Origin: Incurvaria masculella
Taxonomy: Eukaryota; Arthropoda; Insecta; Lepidoptera; Incurvariidae
DNA length: 64,000 nt
Reading direction: 5' to 3'
Assembly: GCA_946894095.1 (NCBI GenBank)
Contig: OX335660.1
Span: 15,877,001-15,941,000 of the forward strand
Below the pieces are notes generated by a model that saw only the letters and a list, made by a program, of their open reading frames with translations, searched no databases and was not told the origin of the DNA. Position numbers and translations under genes: made by a program. This document shows, in pieces, positions 13,246 to 23,696 of this stretch (position 1 is the first letter of the stretch; each line of letters opens with the position of its first letter).

Positions 13246-13401
13246 TAACCATAAATGACTGAATTTTAACTTTGCTAAAACATTAAATAGTTGCACATAA
13301 TGTTTCAGCGTTGGCTAGCTTCACATACAATTCATGTAAGCTACATTTGTATTTACGCTCCCCGAAAATAAGCCCGGGAACGTTTGAGCATGTTCAAGGA
13401 A

Positions 13402-13562
13402 TTTTACTTTACCGGCAGTGCGATTACGAAGCGCAAAATGAGGTGTAGGTCCTGCATCTACCTCGATCTGACGGTAAACTGAACGATTTTGTATGCTAAT
13501 GCTTCAGTTTGGGGTAGGTGCCGCATGTACACCACATTTTGCGCTTCGAAATCGCACTGCGG
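13402..13562. mobile_element. Palindromic MITE (cagtgcgattacgaagcgc)
   Basis: Ends gcagtgcgattacgaagcgc and gcgcttcgaaatcgcactgc are complementary, followed by imperfect inner pairing (gtaggtcctgcatctacc / ggtaggtgccgcatgtac). About 160 bp. Confidence 0.75.
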
Positions 13563-13595
13563 GCTAAATGTGCGTGCAGTATACATGTATTAGTG

Positions 13596-13979
13596 ATTTT
13601 TTTTTAAGTGACTGGACATGGATGGCTAATACCACACCTTCTGTCATGGTATTAGCCCAACACACCACATGGGAACCAGGTGCCACGCCAGGACCTTCCT
13701 TATATTGCACGGCTGCATTGAACTGCATGGAAAACACGGACAATTTTCATTGCCGCTTCGACCATCGTTCATCCAATGCGATGGTACCGACCCGGGCGGG
13801 ATTAACCCTACCACCTAGTAAGTAAGGAAGGGGACCTACAGTTTAACGTGGAATCCGAACCACGGCCAGCCTCTTTCAACGGTCGAATGGTCACCCATCC
13901 AAGACCAGGCCGGACGCAGCATTGCTTAACTTCGGAGAGCGATCGCCGAAGTGTCGCGCCACTGGGCCACTGAGGCTGA
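13596..13979 (-). mobile_element. SINE, 5S-rRNA-type head, copy S3
   Basis: The body is the same as S1 (minus strand), but the head at 13870-13979, read on the minus strand, is 5S-like: gatcgctctccgaagttaag followed by a GC-rich box and gatgggtgacc. The tail is the poly-T at 13598-13605. Confidence 0.85.
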
Positions 13980-14325
13980 CAAACTGAGTGATACATTTAT
14001 TGTCAAATTAAACTATAATGATCTAATTAAAGACTGGCCGGCATGGTTCTCGCAGCCCCCGAGTATGCTCGGAAGCCCATGGGCATCATCGGGTGACTCT
14101 AACGTGCGGTCTGTGCTGTACCTATAAATCGCATAAAAATGGTTCCTTCCTCGATGTATAATTTAGCGTGAAAAAATATAGTTAATAACAAATGAAAACT
14201 TGCTAGGTGGCCAAAAGTAGTATAGTCAAGAAACAATCTACAACATACATATCTACAATATCTCATAGTTCAGTCACAAAGCATAAGAACAAACATAATA
14301 TGAGAGAATCTTTTTTTTGTTTCAG

Positions 14326-14397
14326 GAACCTCGGAATGAACCTGCTCTCCGAACTCACGGGGTCTTCTTTGCCCCATCTTCCCACCCTGCGGGCCTT
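14326..14397 (+). CDS. rk: LRR exon (first one recognised)
   Basis: The acceptor is a T-rich tract ending ttcag and the donor is gtgagt. The exon is 72 bp, one LRR of 24 residues, split inside the conserved Leu codon at both ends (phase 2). It reads (L)NLGMNLLSELTGSSLPHLPT and then LRAL. The same phase and splitting point recur in every downstream LRR exon, which is why this short segment is called coding. It lies between two SINEs in opposite orientation. Earlier exons were not recognised in 1-14325. Confidence 0.8.
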
Positions 14398-14777
14398 GTG
14401 AGTACTCACATAACATCACGCCGAACCCGTCGAGATGGTGGCAGATATGACAGAACCCGTTCTGTGTCCGATCAAGTAAAACACTGCTCCAATTGTATGG
14501 AACCGTGGGAAAGTATGGTACCATCAAATCATCTGACAGATGAAGTCAAATACTGCTCCGATTGTCAACATGTTATGCACGGAAAATTAATTATGGTACC
14601 TGTCATCATCTGTCATTGTGCAATGTTACTCAAGTGCTTGAACTTTAGAGTCCGTGCGGAAAGAGAACCGGAAAGATTTGAGGGCGCACATGTGCACATT
14701 TACCGTATTTGTCCTGTTGACAACACTGGCACGTCATTATAGTATGACTGTAACAACTTGATTTTTTGAGGCTGCGT

Positions 14778-15162
14778 CAGCCTCAGTGGCCCAGTGGCGC
14801 GACACTTCCACGATCGCTCTCCGAAGTTAAGCAACGCTGGGTCCGGTCTGGTCTTGGATGGGTGACCGTTCGACCGTTGAGAGAGGCTGGCCGTGGTTCG
14901 GATTCCACGTTAAGCTGTAGGTCCCCTTCCTTACTTACTAGGTGGTAGGGTTTATCCCGCCCGGGTTGGTACCATCGCATTGGATGAACGATGGTCGAAG
15001 CGGCAATGAAAATTGTCCGTGTTTTCCATCCAGTTCAATGTAGCCGTGCAATATAAGGAAGGTCCTGGCATGGCACCTAGTTCCCATGTGGTGTGTTGGA
15101 CTAATACCATGACAGAACTTGTGGTATTAGACATCCATTTCCAGTCACATAAAAAAAAAAGA
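14778..15162 (+). mobile_element. SINE, 5S-rRNA-type head, copy S4
   Basis: The head 14805-14868 reads cgatcgctctccgaagttaa, then gcaacgctgggtccggtctg, then gtcttggatgggtgaccg. This matches the 3' half of animal 5S rRNA, including the internal promoter (box A agttaagcaacg, box C gatgggtgaccg). The body and A-rich tail are those of the tRNA-headed copies. About 385 bp. Confidence 0.88.
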
Positions 15163-15432
15163 ATATAATATTTTCAGATTTTATGGGTTGGGTAGCCATG
15201 TAAAAATCTTAATGTTAGTTCCATTGTACGCCACGCCGGTTCTCTTTTCGATCGGACTCTAGCCTGAGAGTAGGCCAAGGACTTAAATATTTTAACCTAA
15301 TCCGAAAATCAAAATTATACCTATTAGGTTTTAAAATTAGCATGTAAACTACATTTTCCACGCATTGCTTATACCGCTTAGCATATAGTATTAGGTTCAT
15401 ATCTTTATTATTTACTTTAAGACTGATTTTAA

Positions 15433-15739
15433 GGTGCCCTTTCCCGGCGGGCCTAACTCATTCGCGGGCACGGTACAAAACCGTGCTACTGCGCTCTGGG
15501 ACCTCTGTTTCAAAGAAAAAGACAAGCTCCGTGATGAAGAGGATGCAACATGTCCACAAAGCAGACAATGCGTATAGTGTTTGATTTGGTAACATTTACG
15601 AAAATATTAATCACAAAACGACTTATAGCTAAAAGCAAACCACGACCGCTGTAGTCGATAATCTAACAAAAACTAAATTGATTATTGCAGAAACAAGCTA
15701 TGTCTGATGACTGATTGGAGTTGAGCGGGAAGGTTCACC
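15433..15739 (-). mobile_element. TTAA-MITE family A, internally deleted copy A2
   Basis: TTAA at 15429-15432 and 15740-15743. It starts ggtgccctttcccggcgggc and ends agcgggaaggttcacc. Interior gcgctctgggacct and catgtccacaaagcagac match family A in reverse. Confidence 0.8.
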
Positions 15740-15743
15740 TTAA

Positions 15744-16611
15744 GAAAAATACCTGTTACCAATTTTTAAACGGAATCGCAACGGTTACTTGGACTAAGCT
15801 ACCGACGTAACAAACAGTATAATATTATAGTTATCTGAATATTACTTAATCATAGTGTCACCATTGCGATTTATCCTGCGTTATTTACTAAAGGAGTTCC
15901 AACGTTTATTTTATGTCAATATAGTTTCATAAAAGAAGGCTTTATGCCTTCTCAGAATACTGCTTCTAATATCTCTATCAGGGTCACTGTTTTTAATAGA
16001 AACTCACGAAACAATATACAAAGTCAAAAGAAACCAACCGGCTTACATTTCCAGCCCCATTGCGGGAGTTCAATCCGTCCAACACAAATACCAAAACAAG
16101 TCTATTAAACCCCTTTCCAGCGTCAAACGCCAACCCTTGCGGTCAAAGTACCTATAATACTCCTCCAATCCGTTCGCCCCTTCCGGACCGTCATTGGAAC
16201 TCCACCCATAACGCTCCGGAAATAGAGCAGATACTCCTTTGTATTCTAAAGGCTTACTAAATGTTTTACATCGAGCACGGCAGACTGGATCGTAACTGCC
16301 GGGCAATTAGGTCCATATTTGTTTGCGAAGACGCGCGGGGTCTTAAATTTAAGATATGGTTTTGCGGATGGATGAAGTCGGCAGTTAAGGTTCCGTTTAT
16401 CGCGTAAGAATTATTCTCCTATAACCGTTTACGGTCGCAGATTCTGTGTTTATTTCGTGAAGCTAATACTTTCGTGATATTTCTTTATTAACTGTCATAT
16501 CATGCTTATTGTGGCTATAAATGTTATTTAGGTGATTCCATTTCGATTTGGTTATTTTTGCTATTCAGTGACAATGTGTTGGAATTCTGGAATTGGTTTT
16601 ATTTCCTGCAG
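15744..16611. other. Receptor intron, no element recognised
   Basis: The two overlapping open frames at 16060-16306 have no recognisable motif and look accidental. Confidence 0.4.
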
Positions 16612-16683
16612 GTCTGTCAAGCGGAACCAAATCACCACTATAGAAGACAATGCCTTTTCCAACGCCACCGGTATTCGGGTCCT
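16612..16683 (+). CDS. rk: LRR exon
   Basis: Acceptor tttcctgcag, donor gtaagt, 72 bp, phase 2 at both ends. It encodes one LRR with an N-Q-I-T-T-I-E-D-N-A-F core, the typical LxxNxIxxIxxxAF pattern of LGR ectodomains, and ends in VL whose last codon is split. The reading frame continues into 17334. Confidence 0.9.
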
Positions 16684-17333
16684 GTAAGTATGTTTAAAGA
16701 TATCTATTTTCAGTGCATTGATTGAACGTCAATACGCGTCAAAAACATATCACAACTGTATCAGCGAACCTTGCATGTTTTTGAACATTGTTTTTTTTTT
16801 ACGTTAAGCGTGACATATGGCGTACGCAAGGCGCCCACACAAGATATGCCTGACTACGACGCCCATGGGCTTAGAACGGAGGCTGCGAAAATCACGCCGG
16901 CGGGCCAGGTGCTTCTTGACACCATTTGTAAATTGGGAGAAATACCCCGGCGTGGAGTCCATTTCATAGTTTACCGACCCTATGGATAAAGGATCAGGAG
17001 GATCGGTTTCTTCTTATTTTAGGACAGTAAATGGAAATTGCCTGCCTGTTCCGCATTCAGCGATGGTAGAAAGGGGACGGAGGGACAGCTTTATGTAGCT
17101 CCGACGAGCATTCTTCATGGTAAAGATGATGAGAGACAGACCCTGCATCCTCCTCCATGGTAAAGGTGATAGAACACACAGAGAGACCCTACATCCCATC
17201 GGAGTTGGAGGGTCTCTAGGTCAGGGATACGTCGGTACGAGACGGGGCGTTGGGAGGGGAGCCAAGCAGTTGGTTACTAGATAAGCAATACAAAACATAT
17301 TTCGTCGTAATTTTACACGTGCATTTTTCGCAG

Positions 17334-17402
17334 ACAACTGGATGACAATTTGCTGACAGACATACCGCTGGCGATACATCAGTTGCCGCACCTGCAGGAA
17401 TT
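17334..17402 (+). CDS. rk: LRR exon
   Basis: Acceptor tttttcgcag, donor gtgagt, 69 bp, phase 2. It encodes one LRR (QLDDNLLTDIPLAIHQLPHL followed by QEL). The DNxLTxIP pattern and the split terminal Leu codon match neighbouring exons. The 23-residue length is within the LRR range. Confidence 0.88.
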
Positions 17403-17717
17403 GTGAGTTTTTTTTTGCCTATCGCTACCCCGATCATTACTTATTCTGTGGCATGACACAGGTGAAGAGGAAATGCATTCGCCGTGATTTTATCGGGTGC
17501 TGATTGAAGCCGTGATTTGGTAACAATTGATGGGACGGGTCCCATCATGACAACTAGTTCCTTCGGAAATGTTTCCTTCGGAATCGGCTAATATAATGTT
17601 AAAAGATTTATTTATTTTTTTATGTAAAGCGCGGCTTGATACATATGGCGTACGCCAGGACCTCTTAAGGATGAGCTTTCAAACTTTTGGTAAGAGTAGT
17701 GTAACAGGGCAATTTTT

Positions 17718-18087
17718 TTTCTTTGTCTGGACATGGATGCATCGTCGTAATATCAACCTAACACACCGCACTTCCGAAGGAATTAGATGACATGCCAGGA
17801 CCTTCCCTTTCTAAGCACGGCTGCATTGAACTGGACGGAAAACACCGACGATTTTTCATTGCCGATTCAGTCATCTTTTTATCCAATGCGATCTTCTTAC
17901 TTTTCACCCGGGCGGGCTTAACTCGATCACTTAGTAAGGAACAGGAGCTACAGTTTTACATGGATTCTGAACCATGGAACAGCTCGCATTCGTAACGAAG
18001 TACACTTCTCCAACTCAGTAAGGGTATTTGAATCCAGACCTTTGGGAGGAAAGGCAAGTCCACTCGCCCATGAGCCACGAGCCGCTT
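17718..18087 (-). mobile_element. SINE, tRNA-type, diverged copy S5
   Basis: It shares cattgaactggacggaaaac, ccaggaccttccctttc, cccgggcgggcttaac and the terminal gagccacgagccgctt with other members, with many substitutions; an older copy. Confidence 0.8.
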
Positions 18088-18209
18088 CATGTCTGCTACT
18101 GGGGGTCTACTCATGAAAAAAAAATGTAGTACTCATGAAATGACAGCCACGAAGAAAGTTCTATGACAGGTGAGAATCTCGTGAGTAGACCCGCAGTACT
18201 ACCCTCGTA

Positions 18210-18533
18210 GGCTGAGATAAATAGTCGTATTAGAAACTAAGACTAACAAAAAGTAGTACTTTTTGACATTACTTTGACATTTAGTCCATACAACTTCAGT
18301 CATTTGTCAAAATGACGTCGTAAAGTACTAATTTTCGTTAGCCTTAGGCCGAGATTCATAGACCTTATTCGTGCTTGGCTTAGCCAAAGAATACCTTCCG
18401 ACTGTCAATTTTGATATTAGTTCCATACATTTCATGTTAAAACTGACAGTCGGAAGGCATTCTTTGGCTCAGTCAAGTACGAGTATTTATGAATCTCAGC
18501 ATTAGTTTTTTGTTACGACTATTTATCTCAGCC
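18210..18533. mobile_element. Palindromic MITE family E, copy E1, interrupted
   Basis: Ends ggctgagataaatagtcgta and cgactatttatctcagcc. It contains a different palindrome at 18349-18500. The interior shares aaaaagtagtacttttt with copies E2 and E3. Confidence 0.82.
18349..18500. mobile_element. Palindromic MITE family F nested in E1
   Basis: Ends ggccgagattcatagacc and tatttatgaatctcagc, inner arms gccaaagaataccttccgac / gtcggaaggcattctttggc. It sits within the E sequence where uninterrupted E2 reads gtcttagttgctg, with TTA on both sides, suggesting a 3-bp TTA target duplication as in PIF/Harbinger elements. Confidence 0.78.
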
Positions 18534-18544
18534 GTGGTGTCTGA

Positions 18545-18706
18545 GGCTGAAATAAATAGTCGTCACCGAAACTAATGCTAACGCAAAGTAGTACTTTGTG
18601 ACGTCACTCATTTTGTATGGACGAAATCTCAAAGTAATACCAATTGACGTCACAAAGCACAACTTTTCGTTAGTCTTAGTTGCTGTTACGACTATTTATC
18701 TTAGCC
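18545..18706. mobile_element. Palindromic MITE family E, copy E2
   Basis: Ends ggctgaaataaatagtcgtc and gacgactat-like cgactatttatcttagcc, with inner gtagtactttgtgacgtcac / gacgtcacaaagcacaac pairing. It directly precedes the 18769 exon. Confidence 0.82.
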
Positions 18707-18768
18707 GTGAGTGATGGCGGCGGAGGGCAGGGCGGCGGGGGCTCGTGTTGAGGTGTGCGCGCGCGCAG

Positions 18769-18912
18769 GTCCGTCAACGGCAACCGCATCGCGTACGTCG
18801 GCGCCGGCGCGCTGCAGCGCTGCCCGGAGCTGGCGCAGCTCGAGCTGCGCGGCAACCCGCTCGTGCGCGTGCACCCGCTCGCCTTCGCGCACCTGCCCGC
18901 CCTCAAGCAGCT
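18769..18912 (+). CDS. rk: Double-LRR exon, very GC-rich
   Basis: Acceptor gcgcgcag, donor gtgagt, 144 bp, phase 2. It encodes two LRRs of 24 residues, SVNGNRIAYVGAGALQ... and ELRGNPLVRVHPLAFAHLPA. The segment is far richer in G+C than the flanking intron, as are the 29044, 34791 and 47736 exons. Two palindromic MITEs (18210-18533 and 18545-18706) end only about 60 bases before the acceptor, and another MITE starts about 35 bases after the donor, so little native intron sequence surrounds it. Confidence 0.92.
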
Positions 18913-18945
18913 GTGAGTGCAACCTTTCACCTGACACCACATACC

Positions 18946-19312
18946 AGAGTGGGCAGTCTGAGTTCTCACCGAAATTGGCGTTTACGGCAAACCGATCGAC
19001 TGGCGTTTTCTCCAAACTCCATACAAGTTTTTACTAGATAATCTGTGGTTTTACTTCTTCAAGCTGTCAAAGTCAAACGCGGACTTCCGATTTGTATGAA
19101 AACGCGGAGTGGACGTAAACGGCAACGTCGACGTATTTACGGCAACGTTGAGTAAGCTGTCAAATCAAGCTCGGACTCGCAAATGTTAGTTCGCTTAACG
19201 CCCGCTGCGCGCGCTCATCAATTTCTCCATACATTTGAAAACGTCAGTCGATCGGTTTGCCGTAACGCCAATTTAGGTGACAACTTAGACTACCGGCTCT
19301 GGTGCCATCACG
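18946..19312. mobile_element. Palindromic MITE family H, copy H1
   Basis: Starts gtgggcagtctgagttctca, ccgaaattggcgtttacggc; ends ccgtaacgccaatttaggtg, acaacttagactaccggctc. Long inverted arms include caaaccgatcgactggcgtt / acgtcagtcgatcggtttg. A second copy is at 41839-42206. Confidence 0.82.
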
Positions 19313-19324
19313 CCGGTTCCGGTG

Positions 19325-19845
19325 TATGGAGCGCAATACATATTCCGGGAGGTCACGACATGTTTGGTCACGATAGGGTAAATGGCTGAATCTGGTTTCA
19401 TATGTTAGGGACGAACCCTGCTAAATATGTCTGCCTGCGCCAAGTGGTTGCGTTATCTAGATTGGCTATATAAAATAGATGTTGGTATGGTATGATTGGT
19501 ATTCCTACTGATGAATGTACTGACTGTCGAGAAACCAGTCGGTTTTTTAATTAAATACTTATATATACCTAAAGCTATATCCGTAACCTAAATCGCATAT
19601 AACTACGAAATGCAACCAAAGATTTGTTCCGTTTTGGTATTGCTAAGCAAGTATGTACTGATACTTTCATGCTACGTTATTTGCAGCCGTTCTTATCTGC
19701 GTAACGCAACCACTTGGCGCAGGCAGACCGTCACATTTAGCTTCAGAGGGTTGGTCTTTATCCTGTGAACCCAGTTTCAGTTTCATTTACGTTATCGTTA
19801 CCATTTTTGTCGCGACCTCCTAGTCTAACATAGCTTATTTCTTTC
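19325..19845. repeat. Fold-back repeat with gcaaccactt...caggcagac arms
   Basis: Left part has tctgcctgcgccaagtggtt and gcgttatctag; right part has gcgtaacgcaaccacttggc and gcaggcagaccg. Outer pairing gaggtcacgacatgtt / tgtcgcgacctcctagtc. Related sequence is at 61318-61730. Confidence 0.7.
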
Positions 19846-19864
19846 ACTTACTCCACAAACACTG

Positions 19865-20027
19865 AGGCTGAGATAAATAGTCGTAACAGAAACTAACGAA
19901 AAGTAGTACTTTGTGACGTCAATTTGCATTACTTTGAAATTTGGTCCATACAAAATGTGTCAAAGTGACGTCACAAAGTACTACTTTTCGTTAGTCTTAG
20001 TTTCCGTTACGACTATTTATCTCAGCC
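19865..20027. mobile_element. Palindromic MITE family E, copy E3
   Basis: A near-perfect palindrome with ends ggctgagataaatagtcgta / acgactatttatctcagcc, flanked on both sides by tga, giving a likely 3-bp target duplication. Arms of about 65 bp including gtagtactttgtgacgtca. Confidence 0.88.
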
Positions 20028-20249
20028 TGAACTTTTCATGCACGCAGTTTGGCAATGAAGTCCCGGGAATTTGAATATAATTCGGGAACTGGCAACACTG
20101 CGTGCTTCGTGAAATATGGATAGAAAGAACGGATCTTTCTATCCATATTTCACTTTCTTTCGTTCCATTCGAAATTTGAAATGAATGGCGCGTTTCGTTT
20201 GTTTTTCATGTATGTTTTTCTATAGCAACTCTTTAGTGACGTCGTCGGA

Positions 20250-20466
20250 ATGAGAGAATCCGATTGCAGACAACGGCGTTCAATGTGCAAGAGTTCTTGG
20301 CGATAAAAGGCATTCTAACGTTGCCGCACTCACTCTATAGTCCCGATATCGCCCCCTGCGACTTTTTCTTATTCCCTAAGATGGAGTTGCACCTCAAGGG
20401 AACTCATCATGGCGGCGTACAGGTCAAGGAAGCTCTAACCGCGGTGTTGAACGAGTTAACCTAGGT
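20250..20466 (+). pseudogene. mariner transposase C-terminal fragment
   Basis: The frame reads NVQEFLAIKGILTLPHSLYS and PDIAPCDFFLFPKMELHLKG. The YSPDxAPCDFFLFP block contains the third catalytic Asp of mariner (DD34D) transposases. Only about 65 codons remain, with no N-terminal DNA-binding region or terminal repeats seen, so it is a dead fragment in a receptor intron. Confidence 0.85.
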
Positions 20467-20765
20467 AGATTACCCATGATTACAATCTCCCGATTGTAAT
20501 CATGGGAGCAACGTTGAAATCGTTGTGTAGTTTCAGTCTTGTGAAATGCGATAGGAAATAGAAGATTCTGGAAACTTAATTTCACACATCTCCTTTGCTT
20601 TACTATTACAGGTGATACTTAATCTGACCTCTGCGAAGTATTGCATTGATTTGGGGATTAACATAGTTAATAAACTGGCCGGCACGGGCATGACAGTGAT
20701 TAGGGGGGTGTTAGCACCGGATTGCATTCAGTCCCATAAGGGCGTAAGTAAAACAACATTTATTT

Positions 20766-21355
20766 TTAACCGACTTCAAAAAAGGAGGAGGTTATCAATT
20801 CGTCTGTATGTTTTTTTATGTTTGTTACCTCATAACTTTTGCATGGGTGAACCGATTTTGAGGTTTTTTTTTTAAATGATAGCTAGTGCTTCCCAAGTGG
20901 TCCCATTTTAATTTGGTTAAGTTCTGACAATGATATCCATGAGAAAATCATATAAGTCTTAAATTTGTATTAATATGTGCACGACAAATAGACGAATAAC
21001 TCAATATAACGCCAACCGATTTCGGTGATTCTTTTTTTATTGGAAAGGACGTGTATAAATTAGTAAGTGTACACTTCAGATTCACTAAAAATAAACAAAT
21101 AAAAAAAACAACAAAAAAAATAACCGACTTCAAAGAAAAAGCACTAAAAAGTAAAAAATAATTGCCATTTTTGTAGTTACGATTTTTTTTTTTTTGAGTC
21201 GGTGTCAGCCAAGGTCGCCAAGGTTCTCTTGATTGGCGCAGCGCGTGCCCGGCTGACGCCGACTCAAAAAATAACAAAAATCGTAACTACAAAAATGGCA
21301 ATGATTTTTTACTTTTTAGTGCTTTTTCTTTGAAGTAGGTTATTATTATTTTTTT
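20766..21355. mobile_element. accgacttcaaa... family J element with fold-back 3' half
   Basis: Starts accgacttcaaaaaaggagg, a common lepidopteran repeat, with gaaccgattttgag and ggtcccattttaatttggtt; ends ctttgaagtaggtt. At 21120-21352 it becomes a long inverted repeat: arms accgacttcaaagaaaaagc ... gttacgatttttt and the complement, around a hairpin gagtcggtgtcagcc ... ggctgacgccgactc. Confidence 0.75.
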
Positions 21356-22297
21356 ATTAAAAAATAAGTACAACTGATTTTGGTAATCGAAAAAGTACAT
21401 TTGTAGATTGATGGTCTAAAACTGTAAGACTCGGATGCTTTGATTGCTCAAACGGGGATGCATAAACATTCATAAAAAAAACTTAAACAAAGAATGGGAG
21501 CATCGGATATAAAAAAATATATAATTAAAAAACTGCTTAACAATCAATTTATCTTTATCTTTTTTGACATTAAGAAATCAGGTGTAGTTGTGTTTAAAAA
21601 TAATAAAATGTGCTTTCACCTACGCGCTTATGGAACTGAATGTAATCCTGTGCCCACGTCCCACGTTTTGCATTTCGTTTACCCAAACACTCTACATGTA
21701 CAAACAAGTACATGTCTGTCGTCTATTAGAACCATCCGATCCTGTAGATTTAATATATAGGGTCGGTAAACTGATGAATGCACTTCAGTCTTCCGTATTT
21801 CCATACTGAATTTTCTCAGTCGCGGTCTTAACTCCAATGTCGCCTTGAAGATTTATTGCGCTAACTTTGTTGATTTAACGAGTTAACAAGAATAAGCAGA
21901 CGGAAGCATCAAAGGCAGCAATGAGATTTGTTCATTAAAACTTCGGATAGTCGGACGACACTAAGTTATATCGCGAACTGGATGAGCTTTGCGCATTTGA
22001 TTAAGCCACGGAACAGCCGCAGAGAAACTTCACTGGGCAATCTTTTTTTCGTCCGCATACAGGGTAAAGATGGAGACCGTAATGCGAAGAATCATGAATG
22101 ACTGCCTCAAAAGTTAGAGTTCTGTAGTATTCGGGGATTTACAGAGAAAAACATATATAGGCAGAAATAAACGAAAATAACTAGTGATCAAACGTGCGTG
22201 AATAACCTGGAGGCATAATAGCATGTAAAACTGGTAGTAAAATTTCGTATTTGTGTCGTTGCGTGAAGTTGGCGGCACACATATTCGGACCTAAAAA
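21356..22297. other. Receptor intron, no element recognised
   Basis: AT-rich, with short overlapping open frames (21494-21809) lacking motifs. Confidence 0.4.
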
Positions 22298-22611
22298 AAC
22301 CGGCCAAGTGCGAGTCGGACTCGCCCTCGAAGGGTTCCGTAACATCAACACAAAAAGAAAAACGTTTTTTGTATGGGGCCCCCCTTTAATTTTTATTATT
22401 TTATAATGTTACCTATTTGTTGTTATAGCGGCAAAATAAATACATAATCTGTGAAAATTTCAGCTTCCTACCTGTTCCTACCTCTTGAGGTACAGCCCTG
22501 TGACAGACGGACGGACGGACGAACGGACGGACGGACGGACGGACGGACGGACGGACAGCGGAGGCTTAGTAATAGGGTTCCGTTTTTACCCTTTGGGTAC
22601 GGAACCCTAAA
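22298..22611 (+). mobile_element. 'accggccaagtgcgag' element family L, copy L1, with (ACGG)n
   Basis: Starts accggccaagtgcgagtcgg, then ggttccgtaacatc, ggcaaaataaatacataatc, tacagccctgtgacagacgg; the (ACGG)n tract is at about 22505-22556; ends gggtacggaaccct. It sits in A-rich flanks. The gggttccgt / acggaaccct ends are inverted. Confidence 0.85.
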
Positions 22612-22816
22612 AACATGATAGGGGGCGTAAACAAACCACGAAAACTAGTGAACAAACGTGAACTAACGCCAAGGCATAATACCACACAGAATTTAGCATG
22701 AAATTCAAGTTGTGTGCCGTTGCGTGAATATGGCGGTACACATTTTGATATTTAAAAAAAACGTGCAAGGAAGTGGAAACAAACGAAAATACTGAATGAA
22801 CAAATGTGAACTAGAG

Positions 22817-23097
22817 AAACCGGCCAAGTGCGAGTGGGACTCGCGCACGAAGGGTTCCGTACCATCGTACAAGATTTAACTCAAAAAAATCAAGTTTTTT
22901 GTATGGGGCCCCCTTTTAATTATTATTATTTTTTAATTTTACCTATTTGTTGTTGTAGCGGCAAAATAAATACACACTCTGTGAAAATTTCAGCTCTCTA
23001 CCTATTACGGTTCATGAGATACAGCCCTGTGACAGACGGACAGACGGACGGACGGACGGACGGACAGCGGAGTCTTAGTAATAGGGTTCCGTTTTCA
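22817..23097 (+). mobile_element. Family L, copy L2, 3' truncated
   Basis: Same order as L1 with a shorter (ACGG)n run near 23035-23067; it stops after agggttccgttttcac without the closing terminal repeat. Confidence 0.82.
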
Positions 23098-23696
23098 CAT
23101 CATCACATGACTATAAATGAGTAATTGGAGTTGTGTGTGCTGCCAACTTCACAGACGTAGCAGTTCGATCGTAATTTGATTATTGCAGTTTAATATATTT
23201 ACCAGCATAAATATATTTCAAATACTAAAAATTGATTTTTTTTAAATACAAAAGCATCAGCTACATAAACCCTCTAAATACTTCTAGTATAATTCTAACA
23301 TCACAGCCGGGAAGTGTTTAGATATAGTCCGGTAATCCAATCCCACATCTGAATGTGTCTCAATTTACATATCTCGCTCTTCACTAGACACTTGTGTTAC
23401 GCAATTTAACATACTGAAAGCTCTATTGACGAACGTCCGTTCCCCTCCGACGAGACGTACGAAGCGTTTGCGATGACACAGTTCTCGCAGAGGAAGTTGA
23501 GCTGGTATCGCCCGATCTAGCGAGGAACAATTTAGCTGGTGACGCGGACCAAGGAGGAACTGTGGTAACCTTTCGAAATGGCCGTTTCGAGTTTTATCCG
23601 TCTTAAGGATTACGTAAATGTCTCTTACCATTAACCGGTCAAAGATTGTTTCACAATTTTAGAGTTTGATTTGGTTGATCAATGGTCACTTAGGAT

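Noticed and set aside
14800..14870. Possible 5S rRNA gene
   Set aside because: Only the 3' half of 5S is represented, embedded in a repeated SINE, with no terminator at the 5S end.
20612..20744. AG-bounded open segment (ctattacag|GTGATACTT ... GGGC|gtaagt) resembling an exon
   Set aside because: Splice-like edges are present, but the translation (VILNLTSAKYCIDLGINIVN...) lacks the LRR pattern, and the register of exons 18769 and 29044 leaves no gap to fill.
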